Notes: generated by a model from the sequence alone, not told the origin. DNA of 55,107 nucleotides from Fuerstiella sp. (GCA_022843805.1 JALHMY010000062.1:1-55107); one strand, 5' to 3'. Shown: positions 43,659 through 53,255, counted from the stretch's first letter. Numbers and translations are program-made.

Positions 43659-46400
43659 ATGTGGCCAACCTTCATATTTGATCGTCAACATGTGGCGTCC
43701 AGCATGGCACACGTCCGCCAGGCTGGCCCGAAGGTCAGACATGCCTGCCATCATCTGCTGTTCACTGTGGCAGTGCTTTCATTTGGTGCGCCCCTGGCGG
43801 CAGATGAAAAGATTCCGGAACCGTCAGCCGAAGCCGTCCGATTCTTTGAAGCAAAGATTCGCCCGGTTCTGGTTGAACAATGCTATCGGTGCCATTCGGC
43901 CGACGGGCAGGGAATTCGAGGCGGACTGGCCGTTGACAGTCGAGATGCATTGCTGGCTGGTGGAGAATCAGGGCCAGCCATTGTTCCCGGTAACCTCGAC
44001 GACAGTTTGCTGTGGAATGCGATCAACCATCGCGACTTCAGCATGCCACCAAAACAAAAGCTGCCGCCCGAAGTGATCGCCGATTTTCGAACATGGATCG
44101 AAATGGGAGCTCCCGACCCGCGCGTTGCCGAAACGACCGTCGTAAAATCCCGTGTTTCTGAAGAAGATATTCAGGCTGGCAGGCAGTTCTGGGCATTCAA
44201 AACTCCAGTGATGCCTGTGATTCCTCCACAGTCTGACTGGGCTCGAACAAATATCGATCGACTGATCGAGAAGACATTTGCAGACCATCAGCTGAAGCCA
44301 GCCTCCGATACCGATGCATTTACGCTGCTCCGCCGATTGCACCTCGACCTCGTGGGACTCCCTCCTGCACCGGAAGAAGCTACTCGGTTCGCCTCATCGT
44401 GGAAACAGAATCCGGAAGACGCGATCAGCAGCGAAGTTGAACGGTTGCTGGAGAGCGCACAGTTTGGAGAACGGTGGGGCCGACACTGGCTCGATGTCGC
44501 CCGATATGCAGAATCCAGCGGTAAAGAGGTTGATATGTCGTATCCTCACGCATGGCGATACCGTGATTATGTGATCAATGCATTCAACGCAGACAAACCA
44601 TATGACCGATTCGTGCAGGAACAGATCGCCGGAGATCTGCTGCCAGCGAAGAATGACGAAGAGTGGGCTCAGAATCTGATCGCGACGTCGTTCCTGGCAC
44701 TCGGCCCAAAAGCTCTGATTGAGCAAAACCCCAGACAGTTTCAGGCGGATTTGATCGACGAACAGATTGATGTCGTCACGAGAGTGGTCCTGGGAGTCTC
44801 CGTGGCCTGCGCTCGATGCCATGATCATAAATTTGACCCAATCCCCCAGACCGACTACTACGCACTCGCCGGAATTTTTCAAAGCACGGAAACGTTTTAT
44901 GGCGGGTTCAGAAGTCAGCGAAATCGTCAGCCCAGTAATCTGATCATTCTTCCCATTGATGACCCAAATGCCGGTGACGAACCCCTTTCAAAATCGCAGA
45001 TTGCCGAACTGACGGAGCAGCGAGACCAGGCTCGGAAGGATTACACCGAAGCCCGGCGTCTCGCACGTCAACCTGCGACTCAGGGAAAACCAGGTGATAC
45101 TCGGCGACCGCTGCTGAATGCCGCACTGCTCGATCGGACCATTGCTCAGCTGACCAATCGGATCAACAGTGTGGATGAAAACGGGCAGCCACTAACCTTT
45201 TGCATGGGTGTACAGACGGCGGAAAAACCGAAAAATGCAAGAGTGCTGATTCGAGGTGAAATTGATCAGCCCGCACAGGAAGTGGAAAAGGGATTTGTCA
45301 CCGTTCTTTCTTCTTCACCAGCAAAAATTGCCCCGGATTCAACCGGTCGTCTGGAACTCGCTCGATGGATGACCGGCAAAGACAATCCTTTGACCGCTCG
45401 AGTGATGGTCAATCGCATCTGGATGCACCTGCTGGGAGAGGCCATTGTTCGTGAAACAGAGAATTTTGGAGCGTCCGGTCCGGGAGCCACCCACCCCGAA
45501 CTGCTCGACTATCTTGCCGTCCGATTTATGGAGCAGAACTGGTCTGTGAAAAGTGTGATCCGGGAAATCGCGAACTCCCGCGTATATCGGCTTTCGTCAA
45601 GGTTCGATGCTGAACGATTCGAAAAGGACCCGGATAACCTGTACTTTGCCAGAGCCAATGCAAGGCGTCTTGATGCTGAAACAATTCGAGATGGTATGCT
45701 GGCTGCCAGCGGTCAGCTCGACCTGAAGCGCCCCCGAGGTTCCATGATTTCTGATTTTGGCACGACCCTGATTGGTCCGAATGGTCCTGTGGTACTTCCT
45801 CCACTTGCTTCGACTTCGGCCGGGCCGAGTGACAGCAATAAACGACCCGGCCAGAATCGCAATAATTCGATGGCAGGAAAACTGATGTCCATGGCCAGAA
45901 ACGCGGGACGATCAGCCTCAGGAAATCTGTTTGATGCTCCTGTCTATTACCGATCTGTTTATTTGCCAGTGGCCCGAAATAATCTGCCACGCTCTCTTGA
46001 GGTATTCGATTTCGCAGAACCGAGCATGGTAATTGGCCAGCGAGAGCAGTCCAATACTCCTGCTCAGGCACTCTACATGCTGAATAATCCATTCGTCACA
46101 GAACAGAGTGATGCGCTTGCACGTCGCATCCTGCGTGAAGCGAGTACTCCCGAGGATCGGATTGCCCTGGCGTTTCAGCTCGTCTGCAGCCGACCAGTGC
46201 AGGACGAAGAACTTAAGGCGAGTGTCAGGTTTCTAAAAACAGCAGACGCTGAATCAGCAGAAGAAGTCAGCAATAACATTCAGGGTAAATCCAGACGGGC
46301 GAGGACCGAACGTCGCTCTAAGGAAGAAGAAATGTTTCTGGTGTTCAGCGAATTCTGCCAGGCCCTGTTTGCCTCTGCTGAGTTTCGCTATGTGAATTAG
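43659..46400 (+). CDS. PSCyt1/DUF1549/DUF1553 planctomycete cytochrome protein (module 2)
   Basis: A 913-aa exported paralogue of the 21076-23661 protein. It starts with an extended basic N-terminus and a hydrophobic stretch (HHLLFTVAVLSFGAPLAADEK) as a signal peptide. PSCyt1 has CYRCHSADGQGIRGG (about residue 75) and the family's GGESGPAIVPGN. DUF1549 has RLHLDLVGLPPAPEEATRF and RWGRHWLDVARYAESSG. A second haem-like motif is CARCHDHKFDPIPQTDYYAL. DUF1553 reads RLELARWMTGKDNPLTARVMVNRIWMHLLGE, ending with FSEFCQALFASAEFRYVN. Periplasmic redox or binding role with DUF1501 is inferred. The DUF1501 gene follows after 125 bp. Confidence 0.93.
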   Translation: MWPTFIFDRQHVASSMAHVRQAGPKVRHACHHLLFTVAVLSFGAPLAADEKIPEPSAEAVRFFEAKIRPVLVEQCYRCHSADGQGIRGGLAVDSRDALLAGGESGPAIVPGNLDDSLLWNAINHRDFSMPPKQKLPPEVIADFRTWIEMGAPDPRVAETTVVKSRVSEEDIQAGRQFWAFKTPVMPVIPPQSDWARTNIDRLIEKTFADHQLKPASDTDAFTLLRRLHLDLVGLPPAPEEATRFASSWKQNPEDAISSEVERLLESAQFGERWGRHWLDVARYAESSGKEVDMSYPHAWRYRDYVINAFNADKPYDRFVQEQIAGDLLPAKNDEEWAQNLIATSFLALGPKALIEQNPRQFQADLIDEQIDVVTRVVLGVSVACARCHDHKFDPIPQTDYYALAGIFQSTETFYGGFRSQRNRQPSNLIILPIDDPNAGDEPLSKSQIAELTEQRDQARKDYTEARRLARQPATQGKPGDTRRPLLNAALLDRTIAQLTNRINSVDENGQPLTFCMGVQTAEKPKNARVLIRGEIDQPAQEVEKGFVTVLSSSPAKIAPDSTGRLELARWMTGKDNPLTARVMVNRIWMHLLGEAIVRETENFGASGPGATHPELLDYLAVRFMEQNWSVKSVIREIANSRVYRLSSRFDAERFEKDPDNLYFARANARRLDAETIRDGMLAASGQLDLKRPRGSMISDFGTTLIGPNGPVVLPPLASTSAGPSDSNKRPGQNRNNSMAGKLMSMARNAGRSASGNLFDAPVYYRSVYLPVARNNLPRSLEVFDFAEPSMVIGQREQSNTPAQALYMLNNPFVTEQSDALARRILREASTPEDRIALAFQLVCSRPVQDEELKASVRFLKTADAESAEEVSNNIQGKSRRARTERRSKEEEMFLVFSEFCQALFASAEFRYVN

Positions 46401-46525
46401 TCCCTGCAACTTTTGATTTGCAGGCCGTGACTTCCAGCCTGATGTTGAACTCTTTAGCCCAGATACTCCGTCTTTTGTCCGAAGAATCGTATCCATTTCT
46501 GTAAGATCCGAATCAGAGAATCAAT

Positions 46526-47923
46526 ATGAATCACTTCACAATGCCGTTGAATCGCCGAGAAATGCTGCAATCAGCGTCCGCCGGATTTGGATTTCTGGCG
46601 TTTGCAGGTCTGAGTACTCAGGCTGCTGAAGCCGAATCTTCAAATCCACTTTCGCCGAAGCAGCCGCACTTTGCGGCTAAGGCGAAACGAGTCATCTTTC
46701 TGTGCATGCAGGGCGGACCTTCGCATGTCGATACATTTGACTACAAGCCGCAACTGGCTGTCGATGCTGGCAAAGGCGGACGTTACGGTGGCAGTAAACT
46801 GATGGGCTCACCCTGGGAGTTTAAACAGAGCGGACAAAGCGGCTTGTGGATCTCGGAACTTTTCCCGGAATTGTCCCGGCATGCCGACGAGATGTGTCTG
46901 ATTCGTTCGATGCACTGTGATCAGCCAACGCATCCTCGGGCGATGACTCAGATGCATACTGGCAACGCGCAGTTTGTGCGTCCGTCTCTGGGTGCATGGA
47001 CTCTCTACGGACTTGGAACGGACAATGACAGCCTGCCAGGTTTCGTCGCATTAAATGCTCCGGCGGCATCCGCTCAAAACTACGGAAGTGCATTTCTTCC
47101 AGCCATTTTTCAGGGTACCAAAGTAGGGCGTGCTCAGCAGCGAGGCCCTGCCGCAGCTCGAGGGAATGGCAATTCGGGGCCGTCGTTGCCGGATATCACC
47201 AATGCCCGGCTGTCAGACAAATCGCAGCGGAAACAACTTGATTTTATTCAAACTCTCAATAAACAAATGCTGAAACGGGAAGAACGTCAGCCGGGCGTGG
47301 AAGGTGTGATCGAATCCTATGAACTCGCGTTCCGCATGCAGGATGTCCTGCCGGAGCTGATGGATGTCTCCGGTGAATCCGCCAGCACGATGGATTTGTA
47401 TGGCATCGACGGAGGCAGCTCCGACTCCTTCGGCCGCCAGTGTCTGATGGCCCGCCGTTTCGTGGAAGCAGGGGTCCGCTTTGTGGAACTTACTCATGGA
47501 AACTGGGACCATCACACTCGGCTGAAGACCGCACTTCCGGAAAACTGTTCAGAAATTGACAAGCCCATCGCGGGACTTCTGAAGGATCTGGCACAGCGCG
47601 ACCTTCTCAAAGATACACTGGTCGTCTGGGGCGGCGAATTCGGACGGACTCCTGATGCCCCCAATGGCGACGGTCGTGACCATAACCACAAGGGCTACAC
47701 AACCTGGATGGCTGGCGGCGGTGTCCGAGGTGGCATGAGTTATGGGGCAACCGATGAGCATGGGCATGCAGCCGTCGAAAACAAGTGTCATATCCACGAC
47801 TGGCATGCAACCATTCTGCATCTGCTGGGACTTGATCACCAGAAACTGACATACCGCTACGCAGGCCGTGATTTCCGACTGACGGATGTTTATGGCAATG
47901 TCATTCAGGATATTATTTCCTGA
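46526..47923 (+). CDS. Tat-exported DUF1501 protein (module 2)
   Basis: A 465-aa paralogue of the 23681-25162 protein. Twin-arginine signal: NRREMLQSASAGFGFLAFAGL. The core has VIFLCMQGGPSHVDTFDYKP, HADEMCLIRSMHCDQPTHPRAMTQMHTG, SLPGFVALNAP, QCLMARRFVEAGVRFVELTHGNWDHHTRL, VVWGGEFGRTPDAPNGDGRDHNHKGYTTWMAGGGVRGG and HDWHATILHLLGLDHQKLTYRYAGRDFRLTDVYG. The fold is that of alkaline-phosphatase-superfamily DUF1501; substrate unknown. It pairs with the preceding PSCyt1 gene as in module 1. It ends 169 bp before apt. Confidence 0.93.
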   Translation: MNHFTMPLNRREMLQSASAGFGFLAFAGLSTQAAEAESSNPLSPKQPHFAAKAKRVIFLCMQGGPSHVDTFDYKPQLAVDAGKGGRYGGSKLMGSPWEFKQSGQSGLWISELFPELSRHADEMCLIRSMHCDQPTHPRAMTQMHTGNAQFVRPSLGAWTLYGLGTDNDSLPGFVALNAPAASAQNYGSAFLPAIFQGTKVGRAQQRGPAAARGNGNSGPSLPDITNARLSDKSQRKQLDFIQTLNKQMLKREERQPGVEGVIESYELAFRMQDVLPELMDVSGESASTMDLYGIDGGSSDSFGRQCLMARRFVEAGVRFVELTHGNWDHHTRLKTALPENCSEIDKPIAGLLKDLAQRDLLKDTLVVWGGEFGRTPDAPNGDGRDHNHKGYTTWMAGGGVRGGMSYGATDEHGHAAVENKCHIHDWHATILHLLGLDHQKLTYRYAGRDFRLTDVYGNVIQDIIS

Positions 47924-48092
47924 ACGAACAGCCCCGATCCGCTGCCCTGATGTATTTTGGGGTCGTTTTGGCGCAAGTTCAGCGTGGTCCGCCTTTTACT
48001 GAATGCGGCTTCGCGACTATACTCCGAAAAGGCGGGCAGGGTGTTACTCGGCCCGCGTTTATCGGAAGCCAGTTGCGGGTCACAGGAAGTTT

Positions 48093-48626
48093 ATGGATCT
48101 CAAAGATTACGTTCGGTCGGTACCCGACTTCCCGAAACCCGGGATTATGTTCCGGGATATTACGCCAATTCTGAAATCACCTGTGGCCATGGCCGAAGTG
48201 ATTGATCGAATGGCAGCCCCCTATCGCGATCAAAATATCACGACGATTATGGCGGCGGAAGCACGAGGCTTCGTCTTTGGTGTTCCTCTGGCAATGGAAC
48301 TTGGCGCAGGTTTTATTCCTGTCCGCAAGCCCGGAAAACTTCCCGGAGCCACTCATAAGTCGCGATATGAACTTGAGTACGGTTCAGATTCTCTGGAAAT
48401 CCATCAGGATGCCATTGAGCGAGGCGACCGGATTCTGCTGGTCGACGATCTTCTGGCAACGGGCGGCACGGTGGGAGCCTGCCTGCAGCTTGCCGGACTC
48501 CAGGAAGCAACAATCGTCGGCGCCGTCTTCGTGATCGAGCTGTCGTTCCTGAAGGGACGGGAACGACTGAGTCCGCTTCAAATCACCAGCCTGATTACCT
48601 ATCACACAGAGGATCCGGACGAGTAG
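48093..48626 (+). CDS. apt: Adenine phosphoribosyltransferase
   Basis: A 177-aa purine-salvage enzyme that turns adenine and PRPP into [30 protein letters not shown] is the standard APRT start, and the PRPP-binding loop is [54 protein letters not shown] forms the hood and substrate segment. ATG 48093 is used because AGGAAG is about 6 nt upstream and the product has the standard length; the frame opens from ATG 48003. The next gene, the degenerate phosphohexomutase, follows after 62 bp on the same strand. Confidence 0.97.
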   Translation: MDLKDYVRSVPDFPKPGIMFRDITPILKSPVAMAEVIDRMAAPYRDQNITTIMAAEARGFVFGVPLAMELGAGFIPVRKPGKLPGATHKSRYELEYGSDSLEIHQDAIERGDRILLVDDLLATGGTVGACLQLAGLQEATIVGAVFVIELSFLKGRERLSPLQITSLITYHTEDPDE

Positions 48627-48688
48627 CCATTGCTTCTCCAGGAACGTGGATGGATTTCTGACAGATCGCTGGCAATGGGAGTGCCGGA

Positions 48689-50095
48689 GTGAAAGACAAG
48701 CTGCTTCGCCTTTCCAGTCTGCTCGACGATCGACTTTCGGATGCATTGGAGCTTCGTCATTTTGGTGATCAGCCAGTTTCGTCCCCATATGTTTGTCCGG
48801 GCAGCAACACAGCAATTTCACGAACCATCCATCTTGCCAGGCTAAACGCTGCATGGAGCGGCTGTGATCAATGTGAATGGAGAGACGACACAGAAGGACT
48901 GGCTGTTCGATCGGTCACAGACACAGAGCGGATTCGCAGAAGTCGAAATGACGGAATTCGGCGAACCGAATTCGGTATTCGAGGACAATACGTCAACTAT
49001 GTCACCCGATCTGTAGCCGCACACCTCGTTCAAATCTTTTGTGCATGTCTGACGCGAACGGTATCTGATGGACGAACAGACGCTGACATTAAACGCTCTA
49101 TTCAACCGCCAGACTCCAGTGAGCCGCGGCGGACGCTGCTTCCCTCAATCGTCCTGGGTTACGACGGCCGACCGTCCTCCCCGGATCTGTTTGTTGGTGC
49201 TGCTTCTGCAATTCGGGAATTCGGTCTGGATGTGATCGATATCGGTCGCTGCACGTCCGCATCATCTCAGGAGGCCGTTCGATGTTTTCCGGAGGCAGCT
49301 GGCGTTGTGATAGTCACTGGTGCAGGGGCCGAACCTTCCTTTGCCGGTTTCGACGTTTTTGATCGGCGAGGTGAATCAGTTCCGGTCATCTGGAAGGAAC
49401 ATGAAGTTCGACTGCAGGCGACTGAGATCGAATCTGTACGGCAATGTGAATCAACTTCTGAAACCGGCGGCGAGGACACCTCCCAACGATCTGCGGACGT
49501 TAGTGTATCTGCGACATATCCTGGATCAGGCAATCTGAGAATGCTGCTGAGCCTGCCTGAAGGAAGTCGTCGCCGAACTGTGCGGCGAAATTCCCGACGA
49601 TCAGGAAGTCACCGTCCTGTTGATTTCGAAAGCCAGTATCGCCGATGGCTTCGAGCATGGTATCCGAGTGGAAATGCGCTGAAGGCGGTTGTTCGAACTC
49701 AGGATCCGGTCATCGCTGACCGTGCACGCTGGCTCGCCGCCGAGACTGGTGTGGAAATTGTCTGTCGCGGAATACATGACAGGGACCTTTCTCCGGACCG
49801 ACACTCGTCGTCGGATCGCCATCTGAATATCACAGTCTTCGAGGATGATCGCGGTTTCCGGCTGACCGATAGTTCCGGCGCTGAGCTCAGTTATTCACAG
49901 ACAGCCGCACTAATGAATCGTCTGTTGCGCGCACATGCGTCCCATATATCAGCTCATGCTGATGATGCAGGCAATCGATTCTGGCTGACAGATACCGCTC
50001 GCCCGTCATCGGGAGAATCAACCGAACACATTCGTGACGCCCTCGCATGCATTGGCCTGTTGCTTAAGCTCCAGCCAGCATCCGCCAGCCCCTGA
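48689..50095 (+). CDS. Degenerate alpha-D-phosphohexomutase homologue
   Basis: A 468-aa protein with the domain order of phosphohexomutases but without the active-site serine. The N-terminus of the fold is near RRTEFGIRGQYVN (about 92-103, compare FGTxGIRG). GYDGRPSSPDLFVGAASAIREFGLDVIDIGRCTS follows, then AAGVVIVTGAGAEPSFAGFDVFDRRG where TASHNPxxxNGFKV is expected. The serine and the asparagine are both gone. The metal loop DGDGDR is reduced to FEDDRGFRLTDSSG. An extended N-terminus (about 85 residues) contains Cys-x2-Cys. Catalysis is unlikely; it may be a regulatory paralogue. GTG start, with GGGAG 7 nt upstream. It is 62 bp after apt. Confidence 0.82.
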   Translation: MKDKLLRLSSLLDDRLSDALELRHFGDQPVSSPYVCPGSNTAISRTIHLARLNAAWSGCDQCEWRDDTEGLAVRSVTDTERIRRSRNDGIRRTEFGIRGQYVNYVTRSVAAHLVQIFCACLTRTVSDGRTDADIKRSIQPPDSSEPRRTLLPSIVLGYDGRPSSPDLFVGAASAIREFGLDVIDIGRCTSASSQEAVRCFPEAAGVVIVTGAGAEPSFAGFDVFDRRGESVPVIWKEHEVRLQATEIESVRQCESTSETGGEDTSQRSADVSVSATYPGSGNLRMLLSLPEGSRRRTVRRNSRRSGSHRPVDFESQYRRWLRAWYPSGNALKAVVRTQDPVIADRARWLAAETGVEIVCRGIHDRDLSPDRHSSSDRHLNITVFEDDRGFRLTDSSGAELSYSQTAALMNRLLRAHASHISAHADDAGNRFWLTDTARPSSGESTEHIRDALACIGLLLKLQPASASP

Positions 50096-50286
50096 AATTC
50101 CGGTATATGATCCACAGCCACCCGACTCTTACTGCCATCATTGACCTCGATCCCTTTACTCTCTCTACTCCCATTTTTCGCTAAAGCAAATACTCCACCA
50201 AAAGCAAACAGAAATCCCATTACCCGCCCAAACCCGCCTCCGCTGGCAGATTGCTCAGCGGTTCTTCTACGATGAAGGACGCCATC

Positions 50287-50685
50287 ATGATCGCACTTAA
50301 AGATGTTTCGGCAAAAATTGTCACCTCAGCAATGCCAGCAGAACTGCCTCCCATGCCCATCGAGCCGGCATGGATTCGCTCGGGCTCGCCCGAAGCTCGG
50401 GGAACAATTCTGACACAGAGCGAAGATCGCCTCGTTTCATCCGGCTTCTGGAGTTGCACTGCCGGAAAATTTGAATGGACTTTCGCGTGGGACGAATTCG
50501 TGCATATTCTTGAAGGCGAAGTAATTATCCGGGAAATTGACAAAGATGGCGCTGAAGTTCCAGGTACTGTCAACAGACTGCAGGCCGGAAGTGTTGCTCA
50601 TTTTCCTCGAGGTCTGAGGACACTGTGGGAAGTTCCAGGGTCTGTTCGCAAGTTCTTCACTTTGCGTACAGTCGAACCTCTGTAA
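50287..50685 (+). CDS. Cupin-domain protein
   Basis: A 132-aa single-domain cupin (cupin_3/DUF861 style). The barrel core reads RGTILTQSEDRLVSSGFWSCTAGKFEWTFAWDEFVHILEGEVIIREIDKDG, then AGSVAHFPRGLRTLWEVPGSVRKFFTLR. The usual metal-binding His residues of cupin motif 1 are mostly absent (F/W/E at those sites), so it may bind a small ligand rather than act as an oxygenase. I use ATG 50287, which has AAGGA about 8 nt upstream; ATG 50272 is an alternative and the frame opens from a TTG at 50251. It is convergent with the aldolase operon. Confidence 0.82.
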   Translation: MIALKDVSAKIVTSAMPAELPPMPIEPAWIRSGSPEARGTILTQSEDRLVSSGFWSCTAGKFEWTFAWDEFVHILEGEVIIREIDKDGAEVPGTVNRLQAGSVAHFPRGLRTLWEVPGSVRKFFTLRTVEPL

Positions 50686-50687
50686 AC

Positions 50688-50718
50688 AGGCTTTTGCAGG
50701 TGCAGACAGCCTTTTTTT
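50688..50718 (+). terminator. Possible intrinsic terminator of the cupin gene
   Basis: AGGCT (50688-50692) can pair with AGCCT (50708-50712), followed by a run of seven T. The stem is only 5 bp with a 15-nt loop, so the assignment is weak. Confidence 0.35.
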
Positions 50719-50746
50719 GCAGGCAGTGCCTTGCTGACATCCATGC

Positions 50747-51685
50747 TCACAAATCAAGTATCACGCCGGCAGATTCTCCCTGCAGAATCTTTGGAAATGT
50801 TCTTAGCACAAGAACCAGGCCGTTTTGAACGGACCGGATTGGATGCGGTACGGACCCATCCAGGGGGTAAACAGTGCCAATCAGTTCGCCTGCCTGAATC
50901 GGATCACCAGGCCGCAGCATGGTTTCGAAGTAACCGGAACAGGGAGCAGGATTACAGACCTGCATGTGTCCGGACCCAGGAGTTGCGTTCTCCACAATAT
51001 GCTGAACGCAATTCTCCGGCCGTGCCCTGTCGAGAAAACCGAGTTCGGCCATGACATTCAGGCAACCCTCGACATAAGCGTCAACACCCTCGCTGCAGCA
51101 GGTTGCAGATCCGAGATATTCGCAGTAGATGGCCGGCACACCGGCATCCCGGGCCACTGACAGTGATCGGCCTTCCAAATTGGCAGCAGTACCCCAGACA
51201 ACCGGAAGATTGAATGCCTTCGCCATTCGTCGCTGCACGTCCAGCACCGCCGCGTTCGAGTGCATTACATAACCGGACAGCGGATACACTGATAGTTCCG
51301 TGCCACCGGTATGAAGATCGATGTAATAATCGGCCGTGCGAATGAGCTGACTGAGTGCAAATGCAGTCTGCTCGGTTACGCTTCCGTCCGCACGTCCGGG
51401 GCATGTGCGGGCCAGATCCAGACCGTCTTCGCCACAGCGATGTCCTCGGAAAAATGCCGACTCGTTGACGACCGGAACAAAAGTGATCCTGCCCCGAAAT
51501 CCATCAACCATCGGATCATGGCGACGGAAAAGATCTATCAGCCTCCGAATCGCAGCGATCGGTTCAAACTCGTCACCATGCACCCCTCCTGTAATTAGCA
51601 GATGAGGCTGCCTGGTATCTGCCTGTACCTTCAATACCTCGGCAGTGTTCCCGGCAAAGGATTCCGTTTTCAATGTAACCGTCAT
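50747..51685 (-). CDS. Succinylglutamate desuccinylase/aspartoacylase-family zinc hydrolase
   Basis: A 312-aa zinc carboxypeptidase-like hydrolase of the AstE/AspA group. Zinc ligands are in LLITGGVHGDEFEPIAAIRRLI (H-x2-E) and DYYIDLHTGGTELSVYPL (His). The conserved NESAFFRGHRCGEDGLDLAR arginine and NxR-type region is visible. The C-terminus has LRPGDPIQAGELIGTVYPLDG, a barrel-sandwich-like end. It would deacylate a small acyl-amino or acyl-acid compound. ATG 51685 overlaps the stop of the SDR gene by 4 bp (ATGA). It is the last gene of a three-gene catabolic-looking operon. Confidence 0.88.
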   Translation of the reverse strand: MTVTLKTESFAGNTAEVLKVQADTRQPHLLITGGVHGDEFEPIAAIRRLIDLFRRHDPMVDGFRGRITFVPVVNESAFFRGHRCGEDGLDLARTCPGRADGSVTEQTAFALSQLIRTADYYIDLHTGGTELSVYPLSGYVMHSNAAVLDVQRRMAKAFNLPVVWGTAANLEGRSLSVARDAGVPAIYCEYLGSATCCSEGVDAYVEGCLNVMAELGFLDRARPENCVQHIVENATPGSGHMQVCNPAPCSGYFETMLRPGDPIQAGELIGTVYPLDGSVPHPIRSVQNGLVLVLRTFPKILQGESAGVILDL

Positions 51686-52479
51686 GATGTTTTATTCCGC
51701 AATGCTGGCATCTGAACCGGTCGGCAGTCTTTAAAGCGAAAACAACCGTCAACCGGCAAAACGACACCAGTGATATAACTTGCCTGCTCGGACGCCAGAA
51801 ACGCGACAGCATTGCCAATGTCTTCCGGAAGTCCCAGTCGACCCCATGGCAATTTTGCCCCTTCCGCGGCAATGGTTTCTTCGCTGAACGTGACATGCTC
51901 TCCTGGCGTATCAATCCAGCCAGGTTCAATCGCATTGACGTTAATGCGATGTTCACACAGCTCAACGGCAATCGACCGCATCATATGGTTCAGTCCGGCC
52001 TTCGCTGCTCCGTAAGCAACACAGAATGCCAGGGGCATTTCTGCCTGAACACTGGAAATGAAAATGATCTTCCCGCCACGCTGACGGGAAACCATATGGC
52101 GGGCAACCAGCTGACTCATATGGAATCCGCTGGTTAAAGTTCCCTGAATGGTCCGTTCGAATAATTCAGGGCTATAGTCCAAAAACGTTTCACGCCGGCT
52201 GAATGCCGGATTGCTGACAAGAATGTCGACATGGCCTGCTGCCGCCAGAGCACGTTCCAGCAGATCTTCGCAACCTTTGCGTGAAAAGACGTCCGATTCC
52301 AGCGCATCGCAGCGACGGCCAAGCGATCGAATCTCACTGGCCGTCGCTTCCAGATCCGGACTGCCGGGCCGATCGTTAATAATCAGATCGGCCCCATTTC
52401 GAGCCAGCTCCAGTGCGCATCCCCTGCCGATCCCCCGACCCGCTCCGGTCACCAGAGCGGTTTTGCCCAGCAGGTTCAT
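51682..52479 (-). CDS. SDR-family NAD(P)-dependent oxidoreductase
   Basis: A 265-aa classical short-chain dehydrogenase. Cofactor motif KTALVTGAGRGIGRGCALELARNGAD (TGxxxGxG), then DILVSNPAFSRRE, where the family's NNAG is SNPA. The catalytic triad region is FISSVQAEMPLAFCVAYGAAKAGLNHMMRS (Ser, Tyr and Lys in S-x(13)-Y-x(3)-K spacing). INVNAIEPGWIDTPGE follows, and ITGVVLPVDGCFRFKDC near the end. Substrate unknown; position suggests a step between the aldolase and the deacylase. Start and stop overlap neighbours by 4 bp each. Confidence 0.93.
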   Translation of the reverse strand: MNLLGKTALVTGAGRGIGRGCALELARNGADLIINDRPGSPDLEATASEIRSLGRRCDALESDVFSRKGCEDLLERALAAAGHVDILVSNPAFSRRETFLDYSPELFERTIQGTLTSGFHMSQLVARHMVSRQRGGKIIFISSVQAEMPLAFCVAYGAAKAGLNHMMRSIAVELCEHRINVNAIEPGWIDTPGEHVTFSEETIAAEGAKLPWGRLGLPEDIGNAVAFLASEQASYITGVVLPVDGCFRFKDCRPVQMPALRNKTS

Positions 52480-53255
52480 GATTTCATACCCTTTTCTGCC
52501 GCATCAAAGGCTGCCGAACATTCCTGCAGCATTCGCATGATGGCACCAAATTCTCCACCATGATTCATGAGCTGGCCGCCCTGCTTATGACGCTGCAGCA
52601 GAATCTCCGGCGTTCCCGCTGGCGCACCCCATGCTTTGCCATGCTTTTTGCAGGCAGCGGCGACATGCTCAAACGCCGCTTCCATGGTCATTTCGTTGGG
52701 ACGAAGCTTCATGCGAAGTCCAAGATCCCCGGGACCAATAAACAAACCATCCACTCCGGGAACCGCTGCGATCTCCTCAGCATTGCGGACCGCTTCCAGC
52801 GTTTCAATCTGAACGACGAGAAAGGTTTCGGAATTTGCTTTGGTGGTGAAGCCTTCGGTTCCTTCCACCATGTAGTCGGCATCCAGACCTGCTCCGTCCA
52901 GTCCCCGGTCTCCAATCGGGGGAAACTTTGTCGCGTTGACCAGCATTCGAGCCTTCTCAGCAGTGTCGACCAGAGGAATCATTAAGCCGGTCGCACCATC
53001 TTCGAGATATCGATAGAGGCGAGTTTTTTCCAGCGTCGGGGGACGCAGCATGATGTCAATGTCATGCAGGTGCGAATGCACCAGCAGAGTCTGCAGATCT
53101 CGATCAGGAAAACCGCGATGCTCAGCATCCAGCCAGATACAGTCAAATCCGAAATGCGCAGCCTGTTTGATGAAGGCCGGAATATAATGACCAAGGCAGC
53201 ACATTCTCACGGGCTGGCCATTGCGGATTCGTTCAAGCGTCTTGCTTCTTCTCAT
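52476..53255 (-). CDS. HpcH/HpaI-family class II aldolase
   Basis: A 259-aa metal-dependent aldolase of the HpcH/HpaI family (2-keto-3-deoxy acid or dihydroxyheptenedioate type). FGFDCIWLDAEHRGFPDRDLQTLLVHSH carries the catalytic base region; the metal and phosphate region is LVVQIETLEAVRNAEEIAAVPGVDGLFIGPGDLGLRM. RPPTLEKTRLYRYLEDGATGLMIPLVDTAEKA is the central barrel. It would split a keto acid into pyruvate and an aldehyde. It is the first gene of an operon with an SDR and a deacylase (overlaps of 4 bp). Confidence 0.92.
   Translation of the reverse strand: MRRSKTLERIRNGQPVRMCCLGHYIPAFIKQAAHFGFDCIWLDAEHRGFPDRDLQTLLVHSHLHDIDIMLRPPTLEKTRLYRYLEDGATGLMIPLVDTAEKARMLVNATKFPPIGDRGLDGAGLDADYMVEGTEGFTTKANSETFLVVQIETLEAVRNAEEIAAVPGVDGLFIGPGDLGLRMKLRPNEMTMEAAFEHVAAACKKHGKAWGAPAGTPEILLQRHKQGGQLMNHGGEFGAIMRMLQECSAAFDAAEKGMKS

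Noticed and set aside
49320-49670. Frameshift in the phosphohexomutase, since another frame reads like protein (for example around AELCGEIPDDQEV)
   Set aside because: That frame has two stops, while the main frame stays open and regains family-like sequence (RTQDPVIADRARWLAAETGVE) right after. The match is probably chance.
50251-50286. TTG or ATG 50272 as cupin start
   Set aside because: Neither has a ribosome site, while ATG 50287 has AAGGA at proper spacing.
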